Below are positions 42,026 to 50,705 of a stretch of 64,000 nt of DNA, in pieces. How positions within the stretch are numbered: position 1 is the stretch's first letter; every line of letters starts with the position of its first letter. The translations under genes and the position numbers were made by a program. The DNA lies in contig NZ_CP089391.1 of assembly GCF_027594865.1 (NCBI RefSeq), forward strand, positions 7,656,501-7,720,500, written 5' to 3'. The notes beneath the pieces are model-generated. The model did not search any database. It saw only the letters and a list, made by a program, of their open reading frames with translations, and had not been told where the DNA came from. The stretch comes from Bradyrhizobium xenonodulans (GTDB lineage: Bacteria > Pseudomonadota > Alphaproteobacteria > Rhizobiales > Xanthobacteraceae).

Positions 42026-42868
42026 ATGAAGCTTGTTCGTTATGGCGAAAAGGGTGCGGAAAAGCCCGGCCTGATCGACAAATCCGGTCAATTGCGCGAC
42101 CTGTCGGCGCATGTGAAGGACCTCACGGGCGAAGCTTATTCGCCTGACAGCCTGAAGAAGCTGGCGGGCCTCGACCCCGCCTCGCTGCCCGCTGTCTCCG
42201 GCAAGCCCCGCTTTGGCGCGCCTGTCACCGGCATCTCGAAATTCGTCGCCATCGGCCTCAATTACAGCGACCATGCCAAGGAAACGGGAGCAGCGATCCC
42301 GACCGAGCCGATCATCTTCATGAAGGCGAACACCTCGCTGTCCGGCCCGAACGACGCGGTCGAGAAGCCGCGCGGCTCGACCAAGCTCGACTGGGAGGTC
42401 GAGATCGCCGCGATCATCGGCACCCGCGCCAAGTATGTCTCGGAAGCGGACGCGCTGGACTACGTCGCCGGCTACTGCGTCTGCAACGACGTCTCCGAGC
42501 GCGCCTTCCAGACCGAGCGCCTCGGCCAGTGGACCAAGGGCAAGTCGCACGACACGTTCGGCCCGGTCGGCCCGTGGCTCGCCACCAAGGACGAGATCAA
42601 GGATGTGCAGAATCTGTCGATGTGGCTCGACGTCAATGGTCAGCGCCGCCAGACCGGCTCGACCAAGACCATGATCTTCTCGATGGCCAAGTGCATCTCC
42701 TATGTCTCGCAGTTCATGACGCTGCTGCCGGGCGACATCATCACCACCGGCACGCCGCCCGGCGTCGGCCTCGGCATGAAGCCGCCGACCTTCCTCAATG
42801 TCGGCGACGTCGTCACGCTGGGCATCGAAGGCCTCGGCGAGCAGAGGCAGGAGATCATCGTGGCGTAA
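42026..42868 (+). CDS. Fumarylacetoacetate-hydrolase family protein
   Basis: 280 residues. GLNYSDHAKETG and the metal-binding DWEVEIAAIIG...DYVAGYCVCNDVSERAFQ, then TGTPPGVGLGMKPP, define the FAH fold used by 2-hydroxyhepta-2,4-diene-1,7-dioate isomerases and acylpyruvases. It would cut or isomerise a dioxo acid from aromatic ring cleavage. GGGAGAAA precedes the ATG. It stands next to a GST gene, a pairing that recalls maleylacetoacetate/fumarylacetoacetate metabolism, though the pathway is not complete here. Confidence 0.87.
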   Translation: MKLVRYGEKGAEKPGLIDKSGQLRDLSAHVKDLTGEAYSPDSLKKLAGLDPASLPAVSGKPRFGAPVTGISKFVAIGLNYSDHAKETGAAIPTEPIIFMKANTSLSGPNDAVEKPRGSTKLDWEVEIAAIIGTRAKYVSEADALDYVAGYCVCNDVSERAFQTERLGQWTKGKSHDTFGPVGPWLATKDEIKDVQNLSMWLDVNGQRRQTGSTKTMIFSMAKCISYVSQFMTLLPGDIITTGTPPGVGLGMKPPTFLNVGDVVTLGIEGLGEQRQEIIVA

Positions 42869-42885
42869 GGCCCCCGCCCTCTCCC

Positions 42886-42971
42886 CGTCATTGCGAGGAG
42901 CGAAGCGACGAAGCAATCCAGACTAATTCCACAGAGACAGCCTGGATTGCTTCGCTTCGCTCGCAATGACG
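42886..42971. repeat. Dispersed repeat, CGTCATTGCGAGGAGCG family
   Basis: CGTCATTGCGAGGAGCGAAG (42886-42905, on to 42921) and CTGGATTGCTTCGCTTCGC (42942-42971) are inverted copies of one repeat around an AT-rich loop. Half-elements of the same family lie at 35298-35327 and 50627-50655. Confidence 0.8.
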
Positions 42972-43004
42972 AAAATAACTGCCGGTCACCCGCAGGATAT
43001 TCCC

Positions 43005-43616
43005 ATGAAACTCTCCTTCTCCCCCGCCTCGCCCTTTGCCCGCAAGGTGCGTATCGCCGCGATCGAGCTCGGGCTGATCGACAAGATCGAGCTGACGCCC
43101 GCAACCGTCGCACCGGGCACGGTCAACGAGGACTATTCGAAGATCACGCCGCTGAAGAAGCTGCCGGTGCTGATCACCAATGACGGCGATGTCATTCTGG
43201 ATTCCTACGTCATCGTCGAATATCTCAACGAGATGGCCGGCGGCAGCCTGATCCCGGATTACGGTCCGCGCCGTTGGAAGGCCAAGACCAATCACTCGCT
43301 GATCAACGGCATGCTCGATTCCATGCTGCTGTGCCGCTACGAGAAAATGGTGCGGCCGCAGGGCCTGCAATGGCAGGCGTGGTCGGACGACCACTGGAAC
43401 CGGGCCTGGACCGGCATGGCGCGCTTCGAGAACATGCCCGATGTCCTGAACGGCCCGTTCGACATCTCGCAGATCGGCCTCGTCTGCGTGCTCGGCTATG
43501 CCGACTTCCGCTTCGCCGATTGCGGCTGGCGCAAGGCCTATCCGAAGCTCGACGCCTTCCACCAGAAGATGCTGGAGAGGCCCTCCGTCAAGATCTCGGT
43601 GCCGCCGGCCGCGTAG
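43005..43616 (+). CDS. Glutathione S-transferase
   Basis: 203 residues. MKLSFSPASPFARKVRIAAIELGL is the thioredoxin-like start, with Ser in the SPASPFARK loop as the probable active residue; LKKLPVLITNDGDVILDSYVIVEYL contains the cis-Pro and the ESxxI-like glutathione motif. The C-terminal helical domain includes DISQIGLVCVLGYADFRF. AGGA precedes the ATG at 43005, the second Met of the open frame. A third GST family member in the window, not closely related to the other two; cotranscription with the FAH gene is possible. Confidence 0.87.
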   Translation: MKLSFSPASPFARKVRIAAIELGLIDKIELTPATVAPGTVNEDYSKITPLKKLPVLITNDGDVILDSYVIVEYLNEMAGGSLIPDYGPRRWKAKTNHSLINGMLDSMLLCRYEKMVRPQGLQWQAWSDDHWNRAWTGMARFENMPDVLNGPFDISQIGLVCVLGYADFRFADCGWRKAYPKLDAFHQKMLERPSVKISVPPAA

Positions 43617-43636
43617 CGGCGACAGGGAGAATGACG

Positions 43637-44827
43637 ATGCGTGATCGCCTCTCCCGTCTCACAATCTTCGGCGCGAGCCTCGCGTTCGCGCTCTCCGTCT
43701 CCGCCGCCCACCCACGGGCCGAGAGCGTGTCCCCTGGACAACCCAACCAGGCCTGCGGATCGCCGTCACCAATCGACGATGGCTGGAAGATCACCTCGCC
43801 CGACAGTGTCGGCATGGATGGCGCGCAGCTTTGCACCATCGCCGCGCGGCTCGGGCAGCGGTCAACCGCGGTCCATTCGGTCGTCGTCGTCAGGCATGGC
43901 AAGCTCGTCTTCGAGCAGTATTTTGCTGGCTACGACCAGCCCTGGGGACAGGCGGATGGCCAATACGAATTCACCGCAACGACGAAGCACGACATGCGCT
44001 CGGCATCCAAGAGCGTGACCTCACTGCTGATTGGAATTGCGATCGACCGCAAGCTCATCGCCGGCGTCGATGAGCCCGTTCTGAAATTCTTTCCCGACTA
44101 CACAGCAGTGAAGCAGCCGGGATGGGACGCCGTCACGCTCCGCCATCTGCTGACGATGTCATCCGGCATCACATGGGACGAGGCGCGAGCCTGGACCGAT
44201 CCTAAAAACGATGAGCCGCATCTCGTCACCGAGCCGGATCCGCTCGGCTATGTGTTATCGCGACCAGTCGCAGCACCGCCGGATACGCTATGGACCTATA
44301 ATGGCGGCGGCACGGAGCTACTCGGCAACATCGTCGAGCGCGTCTCGGGAAAGCCGCTGGAGGCGTTCGCGCGCGAGGCGCTGTTTCAGCCGCTCGACAT
44401 CACTGATGTCGAATGGAAGCCCTACAAGAACGGCAAGATCGCGGCGGCCTCGGGCCTGCGCTTGCGGCCGCGTGATGCGGCCAAGATCGGCCAGCTTGTG
44501 CTCAACCGCGGCCAGTGGAACGGCCGGCAGATCGTCTCGGCCGACTGGATCGCGCAATCGATCACGCCGCGCTTCCAGGCAGTCGGCTATTTCGGCGGCA
44601 CGCTGTTTTATGGCTATCAATGGTGGATTGGACGCTCGCTGGTCGGCGACAAGGAGATCAAATGGATCGGCGCCTTCGGCTGGGGCGGCCAACGCATCTT
44701 CGTCGTGCCGGAGCTTGATCTCGTCATGATGACCACAGCCGCGCAGTACGGCCAGCCAAAGGAAGGCCTGGCCGCCATCGATATCCTCTCCAATATCGTC
44801 ATTCCATCCGTGCGCGACGCGCATTGA
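43637..44827 (+). CDS. Exported serine hydrolase, beta-lactamase/esterase type
   Basis: 396 residues, with a signal peptide (LTIFGASLAFALSVSAAHPRA). SxxK is Ser122-Ala-Ser-Lys125 (MRSASKSVTSL), the YxN box is TYNGGG, and GAFGWGGQRIFVVPEL near the end resembles the KTG region. It belongs to the class C beta-lactamase-like esterase/penicillin-binding group; resistance is unlikely. GGGAGA lies seven bases before the ATG at 43637. Downstream 17 bases is the second lactonase-like gene, so both may be cotranscribed. Confidence 0.85.
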   Translation: MRDRLSRLTIFGASLAFALSVSAAHPRAESVSPGQPNQACGSPSPIDDGWKITSPDSVGMDGAQLCTIAARLGQRSTAVHSVVVVRHGKLVFEQYFAGYDQPWGQADGQYEFTATTKHDMRSASKSVTSLLIGIAIDRKLIAGVDEPVLKFFPDYTAVKQPGWDAVTLRHLLTMSSGITWDEARAWTDPKNDEPHLVTEPDPLGYVLSRPVAAPPDTLWTYNGGGTELLGNIVERVSGKPLEAFAREALFQPLDITDVEWKPYKNGKIAAASGLRLRPRDAAKIGQLVLNRGQWNGRQIVSADWIAQSITPRFQAVGYFGGTLFYGYQWWIGRSLVGDKEIKWIGAFGWGGQRIFVVPELDLVMMTTAAQYGQPKEGLAAIDILSNIVIPSVRDAH

Positions 44828-44844
44828 TACCAAGGGAAGCAAAC

Positions 44845-45714
44845 ATGAGCCTGAAATACACGGTCGGCGATCTCACCATCCATCGTGTCATCGAGCAGGA
44901 AGCCCCGTTCTTCCCGGCGCTGGAGTTCATTCCCGGCCTGACGCCGGAAGTTCTGGCCGAAAACCGGGCGTGGATGCGCGAGGCCAAGGCGCTGGACGAC
45001 CAGGACACCCTGATCCTCTGCTTCCAGTCCTATGTGGTGAAGACGCCGCATCACACCATCCTGATCGACAGCTGCATCGGCAACGACAAGCCGCGTCCGC
45101 AGCGGCCGAAATGGCACATGAAAACCGACGACACCTATCTGCGCGGGCTCAACGCTGCCGGCGTCTCGGTGGACGACATCGACTTTGTCATGTGCACGCA
45201 TCTGCATGTCGATCACGTCGGCTGGAACACCCGGCTTGAGAACGGCCGCTGGGTGCCGACCTTCCCTAAGGCGCGTTACGTCTTTGCCAGGCAGGAATTC
45301 GACTACTGGACCGCGCAGAACGCGAAGGCCGAGGTGCCGCCCTTCGCCGACAGCGTGCTGCCGGTGGTCGAGGCGGGGCGCCACGAGCTCGTCGGCAACG
45401 ACCACCAGATTGGCGATCACATTCGCATCCTGCCGACACCTGGCCACACGCCGGGTCATGTCGCCTTCACCATCGGACGCGGCAAGGACGATGCGGTGTT
45501 CTCCGGCGATCTGATCCACTCACCGTTGCAGACGCACTATCCGGAGCTGTCGATGAAGTTCGACGTCGATCAGGCGCAAGCCGCAAAGACGCGCCGCAGC
45601 TTTTTGGAACGCTATTGCGACACCGACACGCTGTGCTGCACCGCGCATTTTCCTTCGCCGTCGGTGGGAAAGATCCGGCGCAAGGGCAGCGGGTTCGTGT
45701 GTGCGTCGGTTTAA
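44845..45714 (+). CDS. Metallo-beta-lactamase-fold hydrolase (lactonase-like), paralogue 2
   Basis: 289 residues. The metal motif is THLHVDHVGWN, with TPGHTPGHVAF, VFSGDLIHSP and CTAHFPSPS as further ligands. Sequence and length are those of the paralogue at 40978, though divergent over the N-terminal 60 residues. AAGGGAAG precedes the ATG. A lactone or ester hydrolase; a quorum-quenching lactonase activity is possible but not shown by sequence. Confidence 0.87.
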   Translation: MSLKYTVGDLTIHRVIEQEAPFFPALEFIPGLTPEVLAENRAWMREAKALDDQDTLILCFQSYVVKTPHHTILIDSCIGNDKPRPQRPKWHMKTDDTYLRGLNAAGVSVDDIDFVMCTHLHVDHVGWNTRLENGRWVPTFPKARYVFARQEFDYWTAQNAKAEVPPFADSVLPVVEAGRHELVGNDHQIGDHIRILPTPGHTPGHVAFTIGRGKDDAVFSGDLIHSPLQTHYPELSMKFDVDQAQAAKTRRSFLERYCDTDTLCCTAHFPSPSVGKIRRKGSGFVCASV

Positions 45715-45723
45715 GGAAGTGCC

Positions 45724-45819
45724 GTAGGGTGGGCAAAGCGAAGCGTGCCCACCATTCCGGACGCGTTGCGAAGAGTTGGTGGGCACGGTGCGCGAAGTGC
45801 GCACCTTTGCCCACCCTAC
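45724..45819. repeat. Dispersed repeat, GTAGGGTGGGCAAAG family, copy 2
   Basis: The first 33 bases (45724-45756) repeat copy 1 at 41834 with at most one difference; TTTGCCCACCCTAC closes it at 45806-45819. The loop contains GGTGGGCACGGTGCGC...GCGCACC. Confidence 0.85.
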
Positions 45820-45844
45820 GATTCCGCCCGAGTGGAGAGAAAAG

Positions 45845-46993
45845 ATGACAACGCTCCCCGACATTCCCCTGCCCGCCGGCATCCGCTCGCGCACCGTCGA
45901 CGGCATCAACGGCTTGCGCATGCATGTGCTGGAAGCCGGCTTCGAAACCAAGGGGCGGCCCTGCATCCTGTTGTTGCACGGCTTTCCCGAGCTTGCCTTC
46001 TCCTGGCGCAAGGTGATGCCAGCGCTCAGCGCGGCCGGCTATCACGTGATCGCGCCGGACCAGCGCGGCTATGGCCGCACCACGGGATGGACTGCCGATT
46101 ACGACGGCGATCTCACGCCGTTCTCGCTTCTCAACCTGGTGCGCGACGCGCTCGCTTTGGTGTCGGCGTTCGGCTACAGGCAGGTCGATCTGGTCGGGCA
46201 TGATTTCGGTAGCCCGGTCGCGGCGTGGTGCGCGCTGATCCGGCCCGACGTGTTTCGCTCGGTGGCGCTGATGAGCGCACCGTTCGGCGGCGCGCCAACT
46301 CTGCCCTTCAACACGGTTGATGCGCCGGCCAAGCCAGCTGCAGAGGACCCCGTGCATCGCGAGCTCGCCGCGCTGCCGCGCCCGCGAAAACACTATCAAT
46401 GGTACTATGCGACACGCCCTGCCAACGCCGACATGCAGCACGCGCCGCAGGGCGTGCATGATTTCCTGCGCGCCTATTACCATCACAAGAGCGCGGACTG
46501 GACCGACAACAGGCCTTATCCGCTGACATCGTGGTCGGCGGGTGAGCTCGCAAAACTGCCGACCTACTACGTGATGGACCTGCACGAGACGATGGCGGAG
46601 ACAGTTGCGAAAGAGATGCCCTCGCCCGCCGCGATCGCCGCCAACCAATGGCTGCCTGACAGCGACCTTGCCTATTACAGCGCCGAATACGGCCGCACCG
46701 GATTCCAGGGCGGGCTGCAATGGTATCGCTACGGCACGTCGGGCATGCTCAACAGCGAGATGCAGCTGTTTGCGGGCCGCAGCATCGACGTGCCCTCCTG
46801 CTTCATCTCGGGCAAGCAGGATTGGGGCACCTATCAGCGCCCCGGCGTGTTCGAGGCGATGCAGGGACGCGGATGCACGAAGATGCTCGGCTGCCATCTC
46901 GTCGACGGCGCCGGCCATTGGGTGCAGCAGGAGCAGCCGGCCGAGGTCGGCCGGCTCCTGCTCGATTTCCTGATGAAGGCCCGCGCCGCCTGA
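45845..46993 (+). CDS. Alpha/beta-hydrolase, epoxide hydrolase type
   Basis: 382 residues. LLLHGFPELAFSWRKVMPAL contains the HGxP oxyanion motif, DQRGYGRTTG follows, the nucleophile Asp is in GHDFGSPVAAW, and the catalytic His in DGAGHWVQQEQP near the C-terminus. The lid carries the Tyr residues needed for epoxide opening (KHYQWYYATRP, YHHKSADW). Likely opens an epoxide to a diol. GGAGAG precedes the ATG. Between a repeat and mbfA, both independently expressed. Confidence 0.85.
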   Translation: MTTLPDIPLPAGIRSRTVDGINGLRMHVLEAGFETKGRPCILLLHGFPELAFSWRKVMPALSAAGYHVIAPDQRGYGRTTGWTADYDGDLTPFSLLNLVRDALALVSAFGYRQVDLVGHDFGSPVAAWCALIRPDVFRSVALMSAPFGGAPTLPFNTVDAPAKPAAEDPVHRELAALPRPRKHYQWYYATRPANADMQHAPQGVHDFLRAYYHHKSADWTDNRPYPLTSWSAGELAKLPTYYVMDLHETMAETVAKEMPSPAAIAANQWLPDSDLAYYSAEYGRTGFQGGLQWYRYGTSGMLNSEMQLFAGRSIDVPSCFISGKQDWGTYQRPGVFEAMQGRGCTKMLGCHLVDGAGHWVQQEQPAEVGRLLLDFLMKARAA

Positions 46994-46994
46994 T

Positions 46995-47023
46995 TTGACC
47001 CGGGAACTGCGGCGGCCTATATA
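46995..47023 (+). promoter_or_regulatory. mbfA promoter
   Basis: TTGACC (46995-47000), 17 bases, TATATA (47018-47023): near-consensus sigma-70 hexamers at ideal spacing, 37 bases before the GTG start of mbfA. Confidence 0.8.
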
Positions 47024-47045
47024 GTTTAGAATAATTCTAAACTAT
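47021..47045. promoter_or_regulatory. Iron control element (Irr box) over the mbfA -10
   Basis: ATAGTTTAGAAT-A-ATTCTAAACTAT is a perfect 25-bp palindrome containing the ICE core TTTAGAA-N3-TTCTAAA. It overlaps the -10 of the mbfA promoter. Irr is known to repress mbfA under low iron in rhizobia and Agrobacterium, so the layout agrees with repression. Confidence 0.88.
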
Positions 47046-47060
47046 TGGAACAGGGCCGTC

Positions 47061-48032
47061 GTGAAGACTTTTGCCGATCTGACCGAGCGCGAGGTGCTTG
47101 CGGTCGCGATTGCCTCCGAGGAGGAGGACAGTCGCATCTACATGAGCTTTGCCGAGGACCTCCGCGAGCGTTACCCGGACACGGCAAAAATATTCGAGGA
47201 GATGGCCGAGGAGGAACGCGGCCACCGGCATCGCTTGCTCAAGCTCTACGAAGAGCGCTTCGGCCAGCACCTGCCGCCGATCCGCCGCGAGGACGTCAAA
47301 GGCTTTCTCCGCCGCCGTCCGATCTGGCTGACCAAGAATCTGCCGCTCGACACGATCCGCAAGGAGGTCGAGACCATGGAACTCGAGGCCGAGCGGTTCT
47401 ACGCGCGCGCCGCCGAGCAGGCCGAGGATGTCGGCGTGCGCCGCCTGCTCGGTGATCTCGCCGAAGAGGAGAAGCAACATGAGAACCGCGCCGTCGCGCT
47501 GACCGACGAGATCCTCAAGCCCGACGTGCGCGCCGAGGAAGACCGCACGCGGCGGCGGATGTTCGTGCTGCAATATGTGCAGCCGGGCCTCGCAGGCCTG
47601 ATGGACGGATCGGTCTCGACGCTGGCGCCGCTGTTCGCGGCCGCCTTCGCCACGCACCAGAACTGGCAGGCGTTCCTGGTCGGCCTTGCCGCCTCGATCG
47701 GCGCCGGCATCAGCATGGGCTTTGCCGAGGCGCTGTCCGACGACGGATTGCTCAGCGGGCGCGGCTCGCCATGGCTGCGCGGCATCACCTGCGGCGTGAT
47801 GACGACGCTCGGCGGGCTCGGCCACACCCTGCCGTATCTCGTGCCCGACAGCTGGGCCAATGCATTCTGGATCGCGACGGGAATCGCCGGCGTGGTCGTG
47901 TTCTTCGAATTGTGGGCAATCGCCTTCATCCGCGCGCGCTACATGGACACGCCGTTCTTGCAGGCGGTGTTCCAGATCGTGCTCGGCGGCGCCATCGTGC
48001 TGGCGGTGGGGATATTGATCGGGGCGGCGTAG
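47061..48032 (+). CDS. mbfA: Membrane-bound ferritin MbfA (ferritin-like/VIT1 fusion)
   Basis: 323 residues. N-terminal erythrin/ferritin-like four-helix domain (about 1-150) with two E..ExxH di-iron motifs ([12 protein letters not shown] and [10 protein letters not shown]), then a VIT1/CCC1 domain (about 165-323) with [17 protein letters not shown] and three or four further membrane segments. Established role in Bradyrhizobium and Agrobacterium: iron export that protects against iron and peroxide stress. GTG start at 47061. Controlled through the Irr box immediately upstream; followed by hairpin repeats that likely end transcription. Confidence 0.95.
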   Translation: MKTFADLTEREVLAVAIASEEEDSRIYMSFAEDLRERYPDTAKIFEEMAEEERGHRHRLLKLYEERFGQHLPPIRREDVKGFLRRRPIWLTKNLPLDTIRKEVETMELEAERFYARAAEQAEDVGVRRLLGDLAEEEKQHENRAVALTDEILKPDVRAEEDRTRRRMFVLQYVQPGLAGLMDGSVSTLAPLFAAAFATHQNWQAFLVGLAASIGAGISMGFAEALSDDGLLSGRGSPWLRGITCGVMTTLGGLGHTLPYLVPDSWANAFWIATGIAGVVVFFELWAIAFIRARYMDTPFLQAVFQIVLGGAIVLAVGILIGAA

Positions 48033-48053
48033 CGGCCGCCCTCGAGGTCATCG

Positions 48054-48106
48054 CCTAAAGCGCGATGAGATCACGATGAATCGTCATCGCGCTTTAGGTT
48101 GTTGTT
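48054..48106 (+). terminator. Inverted repeat after mbfA, probable terminator
   Basis: CCTAAAGCGCGATGA (48054-48068) and TCATCGCGCTTTAGG (48084-48098) form a perfect 15-bp stem with a 15-base loop, followed by TTGTTGTTT. Confidence 0.7.
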
Positions 48107-48107
48107 T

Positions 48108-48156
48108 GAGCATGATCTTTTCGGAAAACCGCTTCGCACTTTTCCGGATCATGCTC
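48108..48156. repeat. Dispersed repeat, CATGATCCGGAAAA family, second copy
   Basis: GAGCATGATC (48108-48117) and GATCATGCTC (48147-48156) with an inner CGGAAAA/TTTTCCG pair. Core matches 9163-9193 inversely. It abuts the stop codon of the leftward gene at 48156. Confidence 0.8.
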
Positions 48157-49370
48157 TAGAACGCGCCCGCCAGCTCCCGCGCGCCGGCATTGTTGCTGTT
48201 CGAGTCCATCCGCGTATCCGTCACCGCGAGCAGCTTGGCCACCGTGTTGTGGCGGATCGCGACCGGGTTGCGCTCATAGCCGCCGCGCTGGAAGAAGTTC
48301 GAGGTCGGCACCTGCTCGCGCATCGCTTGCGGCATCGTCACCATGTCGAGCCCGGTGCCGTCGCCGGTGAGGTTCATCATCTCGAGCTCGGCCGCGGTGA
48401 GCGGACGGCTGTAGCCCTTGGTGCGGGCGAACAGCACGGACGTCAGCAGCTTGTGGGTCTGCAGCATCGGGCCGATATCGATGTCGAGCACCATCGCATG
48501 CATGGCCCAGCCTTGCGCGGTGTTGCCGATCTTCTCGTGCTCCGACCAGGTGTCGGGCACCGCCTTCGCATGCGCGACCATCTTCTTGAGCACACCGAGC
48601 TTGTGTTCGAGCGCCTGACGCGCCGGGCCCGAGGTCCGCGCCACCTTCTCCGAAAGCGCACGAATGAGCTCGTGGCCCTGCTCGGCCAGCAGCTCGACGC
48701 TGTTGGTGGTCAGGAGCTGGTTGTAGCCCATCGCGGTCGAGATCGCGCGCTTGCCGCCATGCTCGATGCCCGCCTGCACGTCGTAGCTGCCGGTGCCGCC
48801 GGTCTCGAACGAGTAGACCCGCACCGCCTGCTCGCGCGTCAGGCCATTTGCCAGCGCGTAGCGCGCATAGGCGCGCTTGAACTCGACCTCGCTGGAGGGC
48901 CGCTGCGGTGTGAACTGGTAGAGCTCCTGCGCCGCGCGCAGCAGATCGGCGACCACGGGGATCGGCTTTTTGGTCGGGCGCTCCGGCGTTTCCTCCGGCT
49001 CCGGATTCACCGGCCGCTTCGGACCGTTGTAGAGCGGCGGATGCTCGAGCACGTAGTCATCAAGCGTGATCTGCTGTCCGCCGCGCCGCTTGGCGTTGCG
49101 GCCTTTCCGCTTCTCCGAGATCTGGCTCCAATAGGCGCCGGCCTCGGCGTCGAAGGCGGCGCGCGCCGCCTGGTATTCCGCGAGCTTGCGGCGATATTCG
49201 AGCACGGCCGGCGAGGCGCCACCTTGCGCAAAGAACTGCGACAGCAGCTGGGCCTTGGCATCGCGGACGGCAGGCGGCAACGCATCGGCTTCGCCGCCGC
49301 GTGCGGCGGGCGTGAGCAGAACGAGCGCGAATGGAACCAGCGCGAGGCTATGTCGAATCGAATGATGCAT
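48156..49370 (-). CDS. Exported protein, possibly lysozyme-fold
   Basis: 404 residues with a signal peptide (SLALVPFALVLLTPAARG). A long helical, charged N-terminal part (residues 30-100: AKAQLLSQFFAQGG...YWSQISEKRKG) precedes a globular domain containing RVYSFETGGTGSYDVQAG and AISTAMGYNQLLTTNSVELLAEQGHELI. Glu in SFETGG and the GYNQLL box resemble the ExxG/GxxQ pattern of soluble lytic transglycosylases, so cell-wall cleavage is possible, but I cannot name the family. Envelope protein; function uncertain. Confidence 0.75.
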   Translation of the reverse strand: MHHSIRHSLALVPFALVLLTPAARGGEADALPPAVRDAKAQLLSQFFAQGGASPAVLEYRRKLAEYQAARAAFDAEAGAYWSQISEKRKGRNAKRRGGQQITLDDYVLEHPPLYNGPKRPVNPEPEETPERPTKKPIPVVADLLRAAQELYQFTPQRPSSEVEFKRAYARYALANGLTREQAVRVYSFETGGTGSYDVQAGIEHGGKRAISTAMGYNQLLTTNSVELLAEQGHELIRALSEKVARTSGPARQALEHKLGVLKKMVAHAKAVPDTWSEHEKIGNTAQGWAMHAMVLDIDIGPMLQTHKLLTSVLFARTKGYSRPLTAAELEMMNLTGDGTGLDMVTMPQAMREQVPTSNFFQRGGYERNPVAIRHNTVAKLLAVTDTRMDSNSNNAGARELAGAF

Positions 49371-49426
49371 GCTGCCGTCTTAGCAGGCATCCGGTAACCG
49401 TCACGTTAACGCGCCGTTTACCATCA

Positions 49427-50056
49427 TTATTTCCAGGCGAACACCGGCTGTTCCAGCTCGGTGACGCGGGTGTGCCGTCCCGCCAGCACCTCGCGGAACT
49501 GGTAGATCAGCGCCGCCGTCGGCGCGTGGATCAGGCTCATCTGGTGATGGAAGCGGATCACGCGGCGCGTGCTTTCGGGAATTGCGGTGAAATCGAACGC
49601 CTCCTCGCGCTCGATCGTGTCGAGCGCGATCCGATGGACGGATGCGACCTCCTCGGGGTTGGGCCGGATCGCGCCACTATCGGCGGCCCAGACCACGACC
49701 GGCGTGATCAGATAGCCCGAACGGGTCGGATAATCGTCGAGCGTGCCGAGCACCTCCGCGCTCGTGAGACGAAGGCCCAGCTCCTCCTCGAGCTCGCGCA
49801 GCGCCGCCTCGACCGGCGTCTCGCCGGCATCGCAGCGTCCGCCCGGCAGGGCCCATTGGCCGCGGTGGGCGCGCAGATGCGATGCGCGCAATGTGAGCAG
49901 GAACGCGGTGTCATCGCCTTCGCGTGCCGCGGTCAGCGTGACCGCCACGGCAGCGCGCTTCAGCGCCGATGACGCGTCATCCTCCGGCAGGCGCGTGAAG
50001 GCCGCGCAGGCGCCTGCGATATTCCGCCGTGTGGCATCGTCGAACGGTCTCATCAT
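49427..50056 (-). CDS. Nudix hydrolase, CoA diphosphatase type
   Basis: 209 residues. The Nudix box is GGRCDAGETPVEAALRELEEELGL (consensus Gx5Ex7REUxEExGU, intact), with a preceding RGQWALPGG; the ~210-residue size and SSALKRAAVAVTL start resemble CoA pyrophosphatases (NudL/YeaB). It would hydrolyse CoA or another nucleoside diphosphate derivative. Tandem ATGs at 50056 and 50053, poor ribosome-binding site. Divergent from the PaaI-type thioesterase. Confidence 0.87.
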   Translation of the reverse strand: MMRPFDDATRRNIAGACAAFTRLPEDDASSALKRAAVAVTLTAAREGDDTAFLLTLRASHLRAHRGQWALPGGRCDAGETPVEAALRELEEELGLRLTSAEVLGTLDDYPTRSGYLITPVVVWAADSGAIRPNPEEVASVHRIALDTIEREEAFDFTAIPESTRRVIRFHHQMSLIHAPTAALIYQFREVLAGRHTRVTELEQPVFAWK

Positions 50057-50124
50057 GCTTGACTACACCACGTCCGGCCCCGATGAAATGAAATCGCAAG
50101 GCCCGCACAGCAACGGACGACGAC

Positions 50125-50550
50125 ATGACCAACAAGGCCGCCGCAAGGCTCAAATCAGACGGCTGGAGCGTCCTGGAGACCACGGGCTTCATGCACCTGA
50201 TCGGCCCGCTGTGGGAGCGCGAGGTCGACGGCCAGTACGAATTCGCGCTCGCCACCGAGGACAAGCATCACAACCGCCGCGGCATGGTCCAGGGCGGCGT
50301 GATGATGACATTCGCGGACCGCACCTGCGGCATGACCGCCCGCTACGTCTCCGGCAAGGAGTTCATGGCGACGGTGCAGCTCGACACCCATTTCGTCGAA
50401 GCCGGCAAGATCGGCGACATCCTGATCTCCCGCCCCCGCGTGGTGCGCTCGACCCGCAGCCTGATCTTCATGAGCACCGAGGTGACGGTGGATGATCGCT
50501 GTATCGTGATGGCGAACGGCGTGTTCAAGATCTTGAAGGGGCCGGCGTAG
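50125..50550 (+). CDS. PaaI-type acyl-CoA thioesterase (hot-dog)
   Basis: 141 residues. HHNRRGMVQGGVMMTFADRTCGMTARY is the hot-dog HGG motif with the catalytic Asp, followed by TVQLDTHFVEAGKIGD and a terminal helical stretch. It hydrolyses short or aromatic acyl-CoAs. No strong Shine-Dalgarno precedes the ATG; GACGAC only. Repeats separate it from the following aldo/keto reductase operon. Confidence 0.85.
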   Translation: MTNKAAARLKSDGWSVLETTGFMHLIGPLWEREVDGQYEFALATEDKHHNRRGMVQGGVMMTFADRTCGMTARYVSGKEFMATVQLDTHFVEAGKIGDILISRPRVVRSTRSLIFMSTEVTVDDRCIVMANGVFKILKGPA

Positions 50551-50561
50551 CTTCGCGCTCT

Positions 50562-50655
50562 GCTGTCATTCCCCGCCTTGTGCGCAAGTGCGCACAAGGC
50601 GGACGATGACAGCGGAGGACGCATCTCTGGATTGCTTCGCTGCGCTCGCAATGAC
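50562..50655. repeat. Two adjacent palindromic repeats
   Basis: GCTGTCAT (50562-50569) with CCGCCTTGTGCGC (50573-50585) pairs with GCGCACAAGGCGG (50590-50602) and ATGACAGC (50606-50613), a long near-perfect stem. It is followed by CTGGATTGCTTCGCTGCGC (50627-50655), the right half of the 42886 family. Confidence 0.8.
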
Positions 50656-50705
50656 CGCAGTAGCTGGCTATGCTGGCGTCTCCGATAGCGTTGAGGAAAC
50701 AGCCC

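Noticed and set aside
47003..47027. GGAAC upstream of mbfA as an EcfG promoter
   Set aside because: No CGTT at the required distance, and a near-perfect sigma-70 promoter with an Irr box occupies the same place.
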